Shown in pieces: positions 17,180 to 25,578 of a stretch of 64,000 nucleotides of DNA. The stretch's first letter is position 1. The number at the start of each line of letters is the position of its first letter. Position numbers and translations under genes: made by a program. Source of the DNA: Calothrix parasitica NIES-267 (GTDB lineage: Bacteria; Cyanobacteriota; Cyanobacteriia; Cyanobacteriales; Nostocaceae); NCBI RefSeq assembly GCF_002368095.1, contig NZ_AP018227.1, positions 3,567,563 to 3,631,562 on the forward strand, in the 5' to 3' direction. The notes beneath the pieces were generated by a model. The model made no database searches. It saw only the letters and a list, made by a program, of their open reading frames with translations, and had not been told where the DNA came from.

Positions 17180-17306
17180 TTTTTGCAATTTGAGATGTAT
17201 CGAACCTAGATATAGCCACTAACTATTAGTAAGGCTGCAATGCGTTTAGAGCAAGTAAAGTTACTCAAAAAATAATTTGTGTTTATAACACTTGACAGTT
17301 TACCTT

Positions 17307-17328
17307 AGCTGTTGTGTTTAAAACAGCT
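17307..17328. promoter_or_regulatory. Inverted repeat, possible operator
   Basis: AGCTGTT, eight bases, AACAGCT: perfect 7 bp arms, placed between the two phn operons about 130 bp upstream of phnC. It could be a regulator site; no phnF-like regulator gene is in the window. Confidence 0.35.
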
Positions 17329-17548
17329 TGTTCTGAATTAGCTATAAACTTTAAATCCAGACGTTTTTAATTTAAGGTTTCTTAGTTAAAAAGAAATTAT
17401 CTGCAAGGAATTATCACTTTAATTTTTATTGTAAAAATACATATTTTAAGGACATGATAAGTATTATTTGATTTTAATACGAATTTATCAAAACTTTTAT
17501 AGTTAATAACTCTTATATTTTTTAAATAAAAGTATATATATAGGTTTG

Positions 17549-17614
17549 TAGTTGCGCTACTCTGCGAGAAAGCTCCGCTCATACCGCCAAATATTTGGCG
17601 CTAAAGCGCAACTA
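17549..17614. repeat. Hairpin element with nested palindrome upstream of phnG
   Basis: Outer arms TAGTTGCGCT (17549-17558) and AGCGCAACTA (17605-17614) are perfect complements. Inside lies a perfect 16 bp palindrome (CGCCAAATATTTGGCG, 17585-17600). It is richer in G+C than its surroundings and resembles a small dispersed repeat that landed in the phnG leader. Confidence 0.65.
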
Positions 17615-17682
17615 CTAACATTGATTTTTGTCATTCTTAATAGTATTGTGACCATTGATTACCAATTAGGTATTTTGACCTG

Positions 17683-18129
17683 ATGGAAAAAGTTGATAAT
17701 CAATGGCTGCGGTCGCTCACGGCACTTACTCCGGAAACAGTTATTCAACTGGCATCCCAATTAACTCAAGGCTGGAAGGTAAGCTATGAAGCTATTCCTC
17801 AACAGGGTTTATCACTATTACAACTACAAGATAGTGTCTTCAAAGAGCCTTATTATCTAGGAGAAATCCCTCTTTCTACTGCTCGGGTCAGGTTAGAAAA
17901 TGCCGATGGGCAGAGTTATCAGGGAGGTGTGCAAGTGATGAGTGATGTACCAGATTTTGCGACATCATTAGCAATTTGCGATGCTATTTTCTCTAACAAA
18001 ATAATGGGATGGGAACAAGTTGCTGAGTTAATCGACCGAGGACGAGCAGTTCGACAAGAAGAAGACCGTCTGCGGGGTGCTATGTTGGCAAAAACACGAG
18101 TTGATTTTTCTTTGCTGGATGGAGAGTAA
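17683..18129 (+). CDS. phnG: C-P lyase complex subunit PhnG
   Basis: A 148-residue subunit of the PhnGHIJ carbon-phosphorus lyase core, close to the usual 150. Family markers: RSLTALTPETVIQLAS at the N-terminus, YYLGEIPLSTARVRLE, QGGVQVMSDVPDFATSLAICDAI and a C-terminal AKTRVDFSLLDGE. With PhnH, PhnI and PhnL it helps displace adenine from ATP by phosphonate. First gene of the plus-strand operon; phnH follows after four bases, so they are co-translated. Confidence 0.93.
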   Translation: MEKVDNQWLRSLTALTPETVIQLASQLTQGWKVSYEAIPQQGLSLLQLQDSVFKEPYYLGEIPLSTARVRLENADGQSYQGGVQVMSDVPDFATSLAICDAIFSNKIMGWEQVAELIDRGRAVRQEEDRLRGAMLAKTRVDFSLLDGE

Positions 18130-18133
18130 AGCA

Positions 18134-18721
18134 ATGCTTCAGGTTGATTTACCTTTGATTTGGCAAGATGAAGTACAGCAGCGGATTTTTCGTCAGCTAC
18201 TTAGCTGTACTAGCTTACCTGGAACTATTACCGATTTGAGTATACATCTCGGAGAAAGTACCGCTTTGATTGGGGTTTTAGCGACATTTTTAGATAATAC
18301 GGTAACTCTACATGATATTGATGGATTGGTTAGCGATGGCAATCGTCGTTTTTTGAATAGTCCAGATGCAGCAATATCAGAAGCACGGTTTATTGTCGCA
18401 GATGGTGCTATCCCTCCCGCTCAAGATTTTACTCCTGCTTTGGGAACTCTTGACAGTCCGGAATTTGGAGCGACGGTAATTCTCAAAGGACAGCAAGTTG
18501 GTAGTGGTGAATTAATTTTAAATTTAACTGGGCCAGGAATTTCAACTCAAGAGGGAAAACAGAATAAGCTTTCTTTGATGGGATTTCACCAAGATTGGTT
18601 TATTCGTCGTCAAGAATGGGTAAGTAATTTTTCTTTGGGAATTGATTTGATTTTGGTCGATGCTGTTAGGGTAACGGTGATTCCGCGAACAACACAATTG
18701 ATTTTGGATTTTAGATTTTAG
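18134..18721 (+). CDS. phnH: C-P lyase complex subunit PhnH
   Basis: A 195-residue subunit from ATG 18134 (MLQVDLPLIWQDEVQQRIFR). A longer frame from 18077 overlaps phnG and is rejected because GGAGAG sits just before 18134 and the PhnH family begins there. Markers: TVTLHDIDG, RFIVADG, PAQDFTPALGTLDSPEFGATVIL and GPGI near 140. In E. coli PhnH is a dimer in the GHIJ core. The last codons (GGATTTTAGATTTTAG) merge into a heptamer-like array that supplies the stop. Confidence 0.92.
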   Translation: MLQVDLPLIWQDEVQQRIFRQLLSCTSLPGTITDLSIHLGESTALIGVLATFLDNTVTLHDIDGLVSDGNRRFLNSPDAAISEARFIVADGAIPPAQDFTPALGTLDSPEFGATVILKGQQVGSGELILNLTGPGISTQEGKQNKLSLMGFHQDWFIRRQEWVSNFSLGIDLILVDAVRVTVIPRTTQLILDFRF

Positions 18722-18892
18722 ATTTTGGATTTTTGATTGTAGATTGAGAGTTAGGAGTTAGGAGTTATGAATTATTAATTATTAATTTCCCTCCCTCTCT
18801 CACTCTCTCCCTCCCTCACTCCTTCTCCCCCAATTACCCATTACCAACTACCAATTACCAACTACCAACTACCAATTACCAATTACCAATTG
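18699..18892. repeat. Heptamer arrays inside the phn operon (phnH-phnI gap)
   Basis: GATTTTAG/GATTTTG units from 18699, then GGAGTTA units at 18747-18769, both stop-containing in the direction of phnH. After a CT-rich stretch (CCCTCCCTCTCTCAC), TTACCAA/CTACCAA units run from 18832 to 18892, the reverse orientation, right before phnI. Intact operon genes on both sides show that this insertion is tolerated. Confidence 0.85.
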
Positions 18893-18903
18893 AGGCTAAC
18901 CAA

Positions 18904-19998
18904 ATGGGATATGTTGCTATCAAAGGTGGAGAAAACGCGATTTCTGAAGCGACTGCTCTATTAGAGTTTTTGCGGGTAAATAATCAAGCTGACCCTCCTT
19001 TATCTATTAATAGTATTCAACATCAATTACATGCACTGCATAGTCGAGTGTTATCGGAAGGAGGAATATATCATCCGGAATTGGCTGGGCTTGCGATTAA
19101 ACAAAGTGCGGGAGATACTTTGGAAGCTGCTTTTTATTTGCGAGCTTACCGCTCTACCTGTCCGCGTATTGGCATTACACCGGTGCAGAAAACCGAGCAG
19201 ATGCGTTTGATTCGGCGGATTTCTGCTGCTTTTAAGGAAATTCCTGGGGGACAAATGTTAGGTCCCACTTCTGACTATTTACAACGATTATTTAAATTTG
19301 ATTTACTCAAGGAATCTCCGGAGCGCTTTCGCGAGATAGCTAAAAATTGGCTGGAAAATATTCCTGAAGAACAACTTCCGGACAGCTTTCCTAAAGTTCT
19401 AGATAGTTTGCGAGCGGAGGGTTTATTACCGTCTGTAGAAACTAAACCCAGTCAGCCTTTTGATATTACCCGCGAACCATTGGTATTTCCAGTTCCGCGT
19501 TCGGCTGCTTTATCTACTATGTCTCGTGCTGAAACTGGTTCGCTATTAGCAATTGCTTATTCTAATATGCGGGGTTACGGTAATATTCATCCTACGGTGG
19601 CTGAGTTGCGCGTGGGATATTTACCTGTAATGCTTCCCCATCCTATATCTGGGGAATTAATGGAAGCTGGTAATGTGTTGATGACTGAATGCGAAATTGT
19701 CGCGATGTATCGAGCATCTGATGACGATACTAAACCTACTTTTGGTTTGGGTTATGGTGCTTGTTTCGGTCATAACGAAGTTAAAGCAATTTCGATGGCA
19801 ATTCTCGATAGAGCTTTACAAAAGGGAGAACAGCAAGGAGTTGAAAATCCTTCGGAAGATTCAGAATTTGTTTTACTTCATATTGACGGTATCGAATCGA
19901 TGGGTTTTGCTTCTCACTATAAAATGCCACACTACGTTACATTTCAATCCGACCTCGATAGGTTAAGAACCACGCAACAGCAAGGAGAAAAATCGTGA
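18904..19998 (+). CDS. phnI: C-P lyase complex subunit PhnI
   Basis: A 364-residue subunit. PhnI is the nucleosidase of the pathway: with GHL it exchanges adenine of ATP for phosphonate. Markers: MGYVAIKGGENAI at the start, an ISAAFKEIPGGQMLGPTSDY segment, TREPLVFPVPRSAALSTMSR near 186-205, GYLPVMLPHPISGE, and GYGACFGHNEVKAISMAILD near 280-300. Length fits the family. The stop overlaps the phnJ start (GTGA), which implies translational coupling. Confidence 0.94.
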   Translation: MGYVAIKGGENAISEATALLEFLRVNNQADPPLSINSIQHQLHALHSRVLSEGGIYHPELAGLAIKQSAGDTLEAAFYLRAYRSTCPRIGITPVQKTEQMRLIRRISAAFKEIPGGQMLGPTSDYLQRLFKFDLLKESPERFREIAKNWLENIPEEQLPDSFPKVLDSLRAEGLLPSVETKPSQPFDITREPLVFPVPRSAALSTMSRAETGSLLAIAYSNMRGYGNIHPTVAELRVGYLPVMLPHPISGELMEAGNVLMTECEIVAMYRASDDDTKPTFGLGYGACFGHNEVKAISMAILDRALQKGEQQGVENPSEDSEFVLLHIDGIESMGFASHYKMPHYVTFQSDLDRLRTTQQQGEKS

Positions 19999-20936
19999 AT
20001 CCCATGCTGCAAAAATCTCTTCCTGACCCACAAGCTGTATTATCGGTAGATTCTCAGGAATTAGATTCTCAGGAAAATTCAAAAGAAGATATTACTAACA
20101 AACAATTTGGCTTTCTCGATAGCTTTGCTAAAAAGGAAATTCGCCGCACCTTATTTAAAGCGGTAGCAATTCCGGGTTATCAAGTACCTTACTCTTCCCG
20201 AGAAATGCCGATTGCTCGCGGTTTTGGTACTGGTGGTCTGCAAATCACTTTATCTTTATTAGGTCAAGATGATGTATTAAAAGTTATCGACCAGGGCAGC
20301 GATGAATCGGTAAATGCGGTTAATATTCGCAACTTTATTTCTAAAACCTGTCCGGGGGTATCTCTAACTAAACACACTCCAGAAGCAACGATAATTCAAA
20401 CTCGCCATAGAATACCTGAATTTCCCTTGAAGCTAGGGCAAATTTTAGTATTTCAAGTGCCTTATCCCGACCCATTAGTGATTGTAGAAAACAGCGAAGC
20501 CAAGCGCAAACAAATGCATGGTGAAGGTGACTATGCACGATTGTGGGTCAAACTCTATGAAGACATGGTTAAGTTTTCTGAAATCACTATTTCTCACCGC
20601 TATCCTACCCGAATCAACGGTCATTACGTTATCGACCCTTCTCCCATTCCGCGTTTTGATGTACCCAAACTTCATCAAGTTCCAGGGTTGCATTTATTTG
20701 GAGCGGGAAGGGAAAAGAAAATCTATGCGGTACCTCCATTTACCGACGCTCAACCGCTAACGTTTGATGATGTTCCTTTTCGAGTAGAAGATTTCAACGA
20801 CGCTGACGGTAATCGTCGTTCCTGCAATCGCTGCGGTTCTACCGACAGTTATCTAGATGAGTTTCTGGATGAAGAAGGTTGTCGGGTTTATCAGTGTTCT
20901 GATAGTGATTACTGCAACAGTATGTTGAGTAAATAA
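19995..20936 (+). CDS. phnJ: Alpha-D-ribose 1-methylphosphonate 5-phosphate C-P lyase PhnJ
   Basis: A 313-residue radical-SAM enzyme that cleaves the C-P bond. Start is GTG 19995 with AAGGAG eight bases before it. The Cys set is C277, C280, C301 and C307 (CNRCG and CSDSDYC), with the same spacing pattern as E. coli PhnJ; three bind the 4Fe-4S cluster and the last forms the thiyl radical. The glycine-rich radical region ARGFGTGGLQIT, DVLKVIDQGSDESVNAV, ATIIQTRHRIPE and DPSPIPRFDVPK are all conserved. The first ~45 residues (LDSQENSKEDITNK) are an N-terminal extension not seen in E. coli. Confidence 0.96.
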   Translation: MNPMLQKSLPDPQAVLSVDSQELDSQENSKEDITNKQFGFLDSFAKKEIRRTLFKAVAIPGYQVPYSSREMPIARGFGTGGLQITLSLLGQDDVLKVIDQGSDESVNAVNIRNFISKTCPGVSLTKHTPEATIIQTRHRIPEFPLKLGQILVFQVPYPDPLVIVENSEAKRKQMHGEGDYARLWVKLYEDMVKFSEITISHRYPTRINGHYVIDPSPIPRFDVPKLHQVPGLHLFGAGREKKIYAVPPFTDAQPLTFDDVPFRVEDFNDADGNRRSCNRCGSTDSYLDEFLDEEGCRVYQCSDSDYCNSMLSK

Positions 20937-21050
20937 TTGGGAATTGGGGATTGGGAATAAATTGTGACAATTGTGGCTATTCCTTCAACAATCCAAAACA
21001 AACTCATCTGTTGTCAAAATTCATCCGTTGCCAAACTCATCCGTTTTTTA

Positions 21051-21085
21051 AATCCGAAATCTAAAATCTAAAATCTAAAATCCTA
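21051..21085. repeat. Heptamer-like array upstream of phnK
   Basis: About four AAATCTA units ending at the phnK ATG; the complement of the TAGATTT array found after phnH. No clear ribosome binding site remains before phnK. Confidence 0.65.
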
Positions 21086-21925
21086 ATGCAGCCAATTCTT
21101 AAGGTACGGGAACTGACAAAGATTTACGGTAAAGGTTGTCCATCCTGTCTGGATAATACTGGTGCTAAAGCTAATACAAATATCTGTCCTGATTGCGGAA
21201 CTGTTGTAGCTATGCAGCGAGTTTCCTTTGACCTTTATCCGGGAGAAATTCTGGGGATTATGGGGGAATCTGGAAGCGGTAAATCTACTTTAGTCAAATG
21301 TCTTTATTTTGACGAAACACCAACGGATGGTGAAGCGATATTTTATGACAAATCGGACGAAGGTAAATCTCAAAATATGTTTCAACTCAATGCTGCTCAA
21401 CAGCGCAGGTTGAAAAATCACCGTTTTGGCATGGTATATCAAAATCCCCATGTTGGGTTAAATTTTCGAGTTTCGGCAGGTGGTAATATCGCTGAAAGGC
21501 TGCTGATGTCGGACATTCTCAACTACAAACAAATTCGCGATCGCGCTCGTAATCTTTTGACTCGAACTGAAGTTTTACCGGAAAGAATGGACGAGTTACC
21601 ATCAAATTTTTCTGGAGGGATGCAGCAGCGAGTCCAAATTGCTCGTGCTTTAGCTACTGACCCACCTTTGTTGTTTCTAGATGAAGTGACGACGGGGTTG
21701 GATTTGTCCGTACAAGCCAAAATTCTCGATTTAATCATGGAAATTCAGCAACAGTTACAGGTTGCGATGATAGTTGTCACCCACGATTTAGGAGTAATTC
21801 GGCTGTTAGCATCGCGGACTTTGGTAATGAAGTACGGACAAGTAGTAGAGACTGGATTAACAGACCAGGTTTTAGAAGACCCCCAACATGCTTATACCCA
21901 ACAGTTAGTCGCGTCAGCACTTTGA
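21086..21925 (+). CDS. phnK: Phosphonate ABC-type protein PhnK with Cys4 insert
   Basis: A 279-residue ATPase that docks on PhnJ of the C-P lyase core. Walker A GESGSGKST at 60-68, signature FSGGMQQRVQIAR, Walker B LLFLDEVTTGLD and VTHDLGVIR. GSGGN-like VSAGGNIAERL is PhnK-specific. Unlike E. coli PhnK, an insert after KIYGKG holds CPSC (18-21) and CPDC (34-37), a likely zinc ribbon placed in the first beta strands. Walker B has DEVT rather than DEPT. An octamer GCGATCGC (HIP1) lies within the gene near 21540. Confidence 0.93.
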   Translation: MQPILKVRELTKIYGKGCPSCLDNTGAKANTNICPDCGTVVAMQRVSFDLYPGEILGIMGESGSGKSTLVKCLYFDETPTDGEAIFYDKSDEGKSQNMFQLNAAQQRRLKNHRFGMVYQNPHVGLNFRVSAGGNIAERLLMSDILNYKQIRDRARNLLTRTEVLPERMDELPSNFSGGMQQRVQIARALATDPPLLFLDEVTTGLDLSVQAKILDLIMEIQQQLQVAMIVVTHDLGVIRLLASRTLVMKYGQVVETGLTDQVLEDPQHAYTQQLVASAL

Positions 21926-21936
21926 ATTTATAAGAA

Positions 21937-21990
21937 TTAATTACCAATTACCAATTACCAACTACCAACTACCAATTACCAATTACCAAA
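21937..21990. repeat. Heptamer array (TTACCAA) upstream of phnL
   Basis: About seven TTACCAA/CTACCAA units, the start-proximal orientation, filling most of the phnK-phnL gap. Confidence 0.85.
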
Positions 21991-22001
21991 TATAAAATTT
22001 T

Positions 22002-22742
22002 ATGCTCGAACAAATTCATCAAAAACCAATTTCATCAAGTAAAAACAATTCTGATTCAGACATTATTCTGCAAGTACAAGAACTAACAAAAGAGTTTACC
22101 TTGCACGAGCAAAATAAAGTTTTACCGGGTTTTCAAAATATTTCGTTTAACGTCAAATTTGGAAAACTCACTGCTTTAATCGGAACTTCTGGAGCGGGTA
22201 AATCAAGCTTATTGAAATGTATTTATCGTACTTATTTATCTGAAAGCGGAGAAATTAATTATCTTACAGCAGCAGGAACTTGGCTCGACCTTGCTAATGC
22301 GAACGAATATGAAATATTAAATTTAAGACGTAAAGAAATCAGCTTTGTTACTCAATTTCTTCACTGTTTACCGCGTCAAACTACCTTAGATGTAGTAGCT
22401 AAACCGCTGTTTGATTCAGGATGCGAACGCAATCAAGCTCTAGAAAAAGCAGCGATACTTTTACAAAAAATGCAGTTACCAGAGCGACTGTGGAAGATTT
22501 CTCCAGCAACTTTCTCAGGAGGAGAGAAACAACGGGTAAATTTAGCTCGGGGAATGATTATGAATCCGCGTTTGTTATTGCTCGACGAGCCGACAGCTAG
22601 TTTAGATACAAATACGAGTAAATCAGTTATTGAGTTAATCCAAAGTATTAAAAAAGCAGGTACTGCAATAATCGCAGTATTTCATGACCCAGAATTAATT
22701 GCAATTCTTGCAGATGATGTTGTTACGGTTGAGTTAAATTAA
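22002..22742 (+). CDS. phnL: C-P lyase-associated ATP-binding protein PhnL
   Basis: A 246-residue ABC-type ATPase that assists PhnGHI in the first step. Walker A GTSGAGKSSLLK, signature FSGGEKQRVNLARG, Walker B LLLLDEPTASLD, His switch AVFHDPEL. PhnL-specific: NVKFGKLTALIG, then the RKEISFVTQFLHCLPRQTTLDVVAKPL segment. The N-terminus has a 20-residue polar extension. It follows phnK and precedes phnM by 227 bp of AT-rich DNA. Confidence 0.92.
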   Translation: MLEQIHQKPISSSKNNSDSDIILQVQELTKEFTLHEQNKVLPGFQNISFNVKFGKLTALIGTSGAGKSSLLKCIYRTYLSESGEINYLTAAGTWLDLANANEYEILNLRRKEISFVTQFLHCLPRQTTLDVVAKPLFDSGCERNQALEKAAILLQKMQLPERLWKISPATFSGGEKQRVNLARGMIMNPRLLLLDEPTASLDTNTSKSVIELIQSIKKAGTAIIAVFHDPELIAILADDVVTVELN

Positions 22743-22937
22743 ATGATTTTTATTATCATATTTCTTGGCATAAAGTCATATAAAAATTGGATTTTAACAA
22801 TTCATAAAGTAACTAGAAACTAGAATTTTTTAAAATTTATCAAATCTTATAGCAGTGTCAGAAAACCGGTTATTTGTCGTGAAAATATATTTTTATCGTT
22901 GCAAAATCATGAATCAACCGGATTTGTTTAGACTTAT

Positions 22938-22968
22938 TGACCTTTGACCTCTAACCTTTAACCTTTAA
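22938..22968. repeat. Heptamer array (CCTTTAA) upstream of phnM
   Basis: Four units of CCTTTGA/CCTCTAA/CCTTTAA, directly abutting the phnM ATG; reverse-complement orientation of the array at 135-231. Confidence 0.8.
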
Positions 22969-22969
22969 G

Positions 22970-24118
22970 ATGAAAACCTATCTAACCAACGCTCGCTTAA
23001 TTACAACTGACGCAGTAATTGACGATGCAGCATTATTAATTGAAGACGGACATATTGCTGCTATAAATCCCGAATCTACGAGCAATGTTGAATCGATTTC
23101 CCTAAACAATGAATATCTATTACCGGGATTGGTAGACTTACATTGCGATGCGATTGAAACAGAAATCGAACCGCGTTCTAATGCTTTCTTTCCTGTTGAC
23201 TTTGCAGTTGCTCAAACAGACCGAATTAATGCTGCTGTGGGAATTACTACTCCTTTTCATGCAATTTCTTTTGCTCATGAAGAATTTGGGGTTCGTAACA
23301 ATGAAATAGCAACTAAAATTGTACGCGCTCTACATGATTATCAACCTCAACAATTAGTAAATAATCAAGTCCATTGTCGCTATGAAATTACTGACCCTAC
23401 AGGCTTACCAATTCTGCTCAATTTATTAGAAGAAAACGCAATTCATTTAATTTCCTTGATGGACCATACTCCCGGACAAGGACAGTTTAAAAGTTTGCAA
23501 GCATTTCAAGATTATTTGACTAAAAACCATAGCAAAACAATTGTAGAAGCCCAGACAATAGCTGCTAGAAAAGTTGACCAAGGAGTTCACGCTCTCGAAC
23601 GTGTCAAAACCTTGATATCCAAAGCTTTATCTAAAGGTATTCAAATTGCTAGCCATGACGATGATAATCCAGAAAGAATTATCAGCATGGAAGAATTAGG
23701 AGTACATATCAGCGAGTTTCCGATTAATTTGGAAACCGCAATTGCAGCCCAAAAAAGCGGTTTAATGACTGTATTTGGCGCACCTAATTTACTAAGAGGT
23801 CAAAGCCAAAGTGGTTCCATAAAAGCTATTGATGCAATTAAACATCAAGTCGGGGATATTCTTTGTGGTGATTATTCCCCTGCGAGTTTACTAGCAGCAG
23901 CGTTTCGCATTCCAGAGTTAGAAGATTGGTCATTACCCGAAGCTATAAAACTTGTGACCAGCAATCCTGCGGAAGCTGCAAATTTGATGGATAGAGGTGA
24001 AATTGCTACCGGTAAACGAGCCGATTTAATCGCTGTCAAACATAGTAATAGCTTTCCTCAAGTGACAACAACTTGGGTTGAGGGACGGATTGTTTATCAA
24101 TGTCATTATTTGAAATGA
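22970..24118 (+). CDS. phnM: Alpha-D-ribose 1-methylphosphonate 5-triphosphate diphosphatase PhnM
   Basis: A 382-residue amidohydrolase-superfamily enzyme that removes pyrophosphate from the triphosphate intermediate. Markers: LVDLHCDAIETEIEPR (metal-binding region) near 56-71, LMDHTPGQGQF near 164-174, IASHDDDNPERI near 226-237, VFGAPNLLRG, LCGDYSPASLLAAAF (metal Asp) and a C-terminal GKRADLIAV. Length equals the family's. The stop overlaps the next gene's start as ATGA, so the last gene is coupled to phnM. Confidence 0.94.
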   Translation: MKTYLTNARLITTDAVIDDAALLIEDGHIAAINPESTSNVESISLNNEYLLPGLVDLHCDAIETEIEPRSNAFFPVDFAVAQTDRINAAVGITTPFHAISFAHEEFGVRNNEIATKIVRALHDYQPQQLVNNQVHCRYEITDPTGLPILLNLLEENAIHLISLMDHTPGQGQFKSLQAFQDYLTKNHSKTIVEAQTIAARKVDQGVHALERVKTLISKALSKGIQIASHDDDNPERIISMEELGVHISEFPINLETAIAAQKSGLMTVFGAPNLLRGQSQSGSIKAIDAIKHQVGDILCGDYSPASLLAAAFRIPELEDWSLPEAIKLVTSNPAEAANLMDRGEIATGKRADLIAVKHSNSFPQVTTTWVEGRIVYQCHYLK

Positions 24119-24765
24119 ATCCTGTAAAACTGGGAATCGCTATGATTCCCGACAGTCAAACTCTGCAAAAAATAATTAAATTACAACAGCAAGTTAGTGT
24201 TATCTGCCCATTACAACCAACTTTGGCAGAAAATACTAACTTACCTCACATGACTTTATTACAAGGAAGATTTAGCAATCTGGCTGCGGTGCGTCAGTTG
24301 ATACACGACTTAAAACAACATTTACAACAGATATATTCCCAACAACCAGAAGTCTTCACTTTTCATCAACTTAAATGTATCTATAAAGCTCCTGGCTGGT
24401 ATTTTCTCCAACCAAATCCCGATACCATCGGTCATCAAGCACATCAAATCTGTTTTGATGCTCTCAAAAATATCATGGTGCTTTTAGAGTGCGATCGCCA
24501 AAAAAATATGGTCGGGTATACCACCTCAGAAACAAGTAATTATAAGCAATACGGCTATCGATATATTGAAAAAGATTTCTACCCGCATCTTACATTAGGT
24601 CAAACTATCAATCGTTCTGCTTCAGAAAAGATAGATTCATGGATGAAATCGCTTCCAGCCCAACAAATAAATATTAGCGGTAGGTTTGAGAGAATTACCT
24701 TATACCGAGTTGGTGATTTTGGCAGTCATGCTGAGAGTTTGGTGGATTTGGAAATTGGAATTTAA
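24115..24765 (+). CDS. 2H phosphoesterase-superfamily protein in the phn operon
   Basis: A 216-residue protein from ATG 24115; a GTG/ATG at 24100 lies inside phnM and is less likely. Two HxT motifs, PHMT (H45, T47) and PHLT (H158, T160), define the 2H superfamily (LigT / cyclic phosphodiesterase fold), which opens cyclic or 2',5' phosphodiesters. The DUF1045 '2H' proteins of proteobacterial phosphonate operons are the nearest analogy. The C-P lyase product is a 1,2-cyclic phosphate of ribose 5-phosphate, opened by PhnP in E. coli; no phnP is present here. A role as the PhnP replacement is inference from motif and position. Confidence 0.82.
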   Translation: MNPVKLGIAMIPDSQTLQKIIKLQQQVSVICPLQPTLAENTNLPHMTLLQGRFSNLAAVRQLIHDLKQHLQQIYSQQPEVFTFHQLKCIYKAPGWYFLQPNPDTIGHQAHQICFDALKNIMVLLECDRQKNMVGYTTSETSNYKQYGYRYIEKDFYPHLTLGQTINRSASEKIDSWMKSLPAQQINISGRFERITLYRVGDFGSHAESLVDLEIGI

Positions 24766-24863
24766 GCTAGGTACTCAGGCAAAACTACACAGTTAGCACC
24801 AGCAAGATTTTTACCTTTAAAAGAGCGTCCGCGTAGATTTTGACCGGAATAGTCTGGTGGCAT
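24762..24863 (-). pseudogene. Remnant of a pentapeptide-repeat gene
   Basis: A 33-codon frame: MPPDYSGQNLRGRSF then KGKNLAGANC and a stop. The DYSGQNLRGRSFKGKNL(A)GAN pattern is the standard opening of cyanobacterial pentapeptide-repeat proteins (A(D/N)LxG), but the repeat region is missing and the frame ends after VVLPEYLA. It overlaps the stop of the 2H gene by a few bases. I read it as a 5' fragment left by deletion. Confidence 0.6.
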
Positions 24864-25578
24864 AGCTTTGTAATTGAGACACCAATACAAGAAGTATATT
24901 AAGTGATTGCACTGAGATTTTTATACAAATATATCGTGAATATTCCGGATTTTAGCCAAATATTTGCTGGTTATTGCCGCTATTCATACCCTTAGTTCGT
25001 AGGTTGGGTTGAACAAAGTGTTAGCGGAGCGTGTCCGATAGGACATAACCCAACACAATCTAAAAAACTCAACGAAATAATTCAAATTAAAATAAATATT
25101 AAATATCTAACCAAACAATTCGCTTCATCTCTGTGTTGGTAATTGCGTATGAACTCAAAATACTGGTGTTGGGTTACGACGCAATATGAATATTAGTTAA
25201 TCATTAAATATTGTCGTGCGTCTAACCCAACCTACGACCTACAAGAAAAATGTGCCGCTTGCGTAATTTCTAAGCCAATTAAAAAATCAACCACCCTGAG
25301 ATATAAAAAATTAAATCAAAATATTTCTCAATATTTCATGGTAATTGCTTCAACAAACTTCATATACTTTAATATTTATCAGAATAACAGAAAGCCTCAA
25401 ATAGAACCCTAAAAGCTTTACCTAACAAAGATTATTAAGATTTTCAATCGTTTGTATTTCCTGAGAAAATTTAACCTAACGTGAAATCATAACGATTATT
25501 TATTTGAAAATATTAAGCAATAGTACTTAACCAAACCCATTCAAAATATTCTTAAAGTTGTAGAATTTGGTTTTAAAA
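24864..25578. other. Long intergenic region before cpcL, with an inverted repeat element
   Basis: Arms GTAGGTTGGGTT (25001-25012) and AACCCAACCTAC (25224-25236) enclose about 210 bp that also contain a small repeat GTTAGCGGAGCGTGTCCG (25019-25036). A segment after it, CCTACAAGAAAAAT..GCC.. TTGCG at about 25237-25265, recurs at about 62127-62155. No gene is seen; the last 200 bp are AT-rich and should carry the cpcL promoter. Confidence 0.6.

Larger units (their letters stand above)
17180..17682. promoter_or_regulatory. Shared divergent control region of phnCDE and phnGHIJKLM
   Basis: About 500 bp of AT-rich DNA between the divergent phn operons. It contains a perfect 7 bp inverted repeat (17307-17328) and a larger hairpin element (17549-17614). 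No convincing set of three 11-bp-spaced Pho boxes was found by eye, although TTTAACTA-like half-sites occur near 17375-17400. Phosphate-starvation control through PhoB is expected for such loci but not shown here. Confidence 0.6.

Noticed and set aside
17340-17410. Pho box array between the phn operons
   Set aside because: Half-sites such as TTTAACTA are present but spacing is about 14 rather than 11 bases and there are not three in register.
18077-18133. Extended start for phnH inside phnG
   Set aside because: Family similarity begins at ATG 18134, which has its own ribosome site; the extension is out-of-frame phnG.
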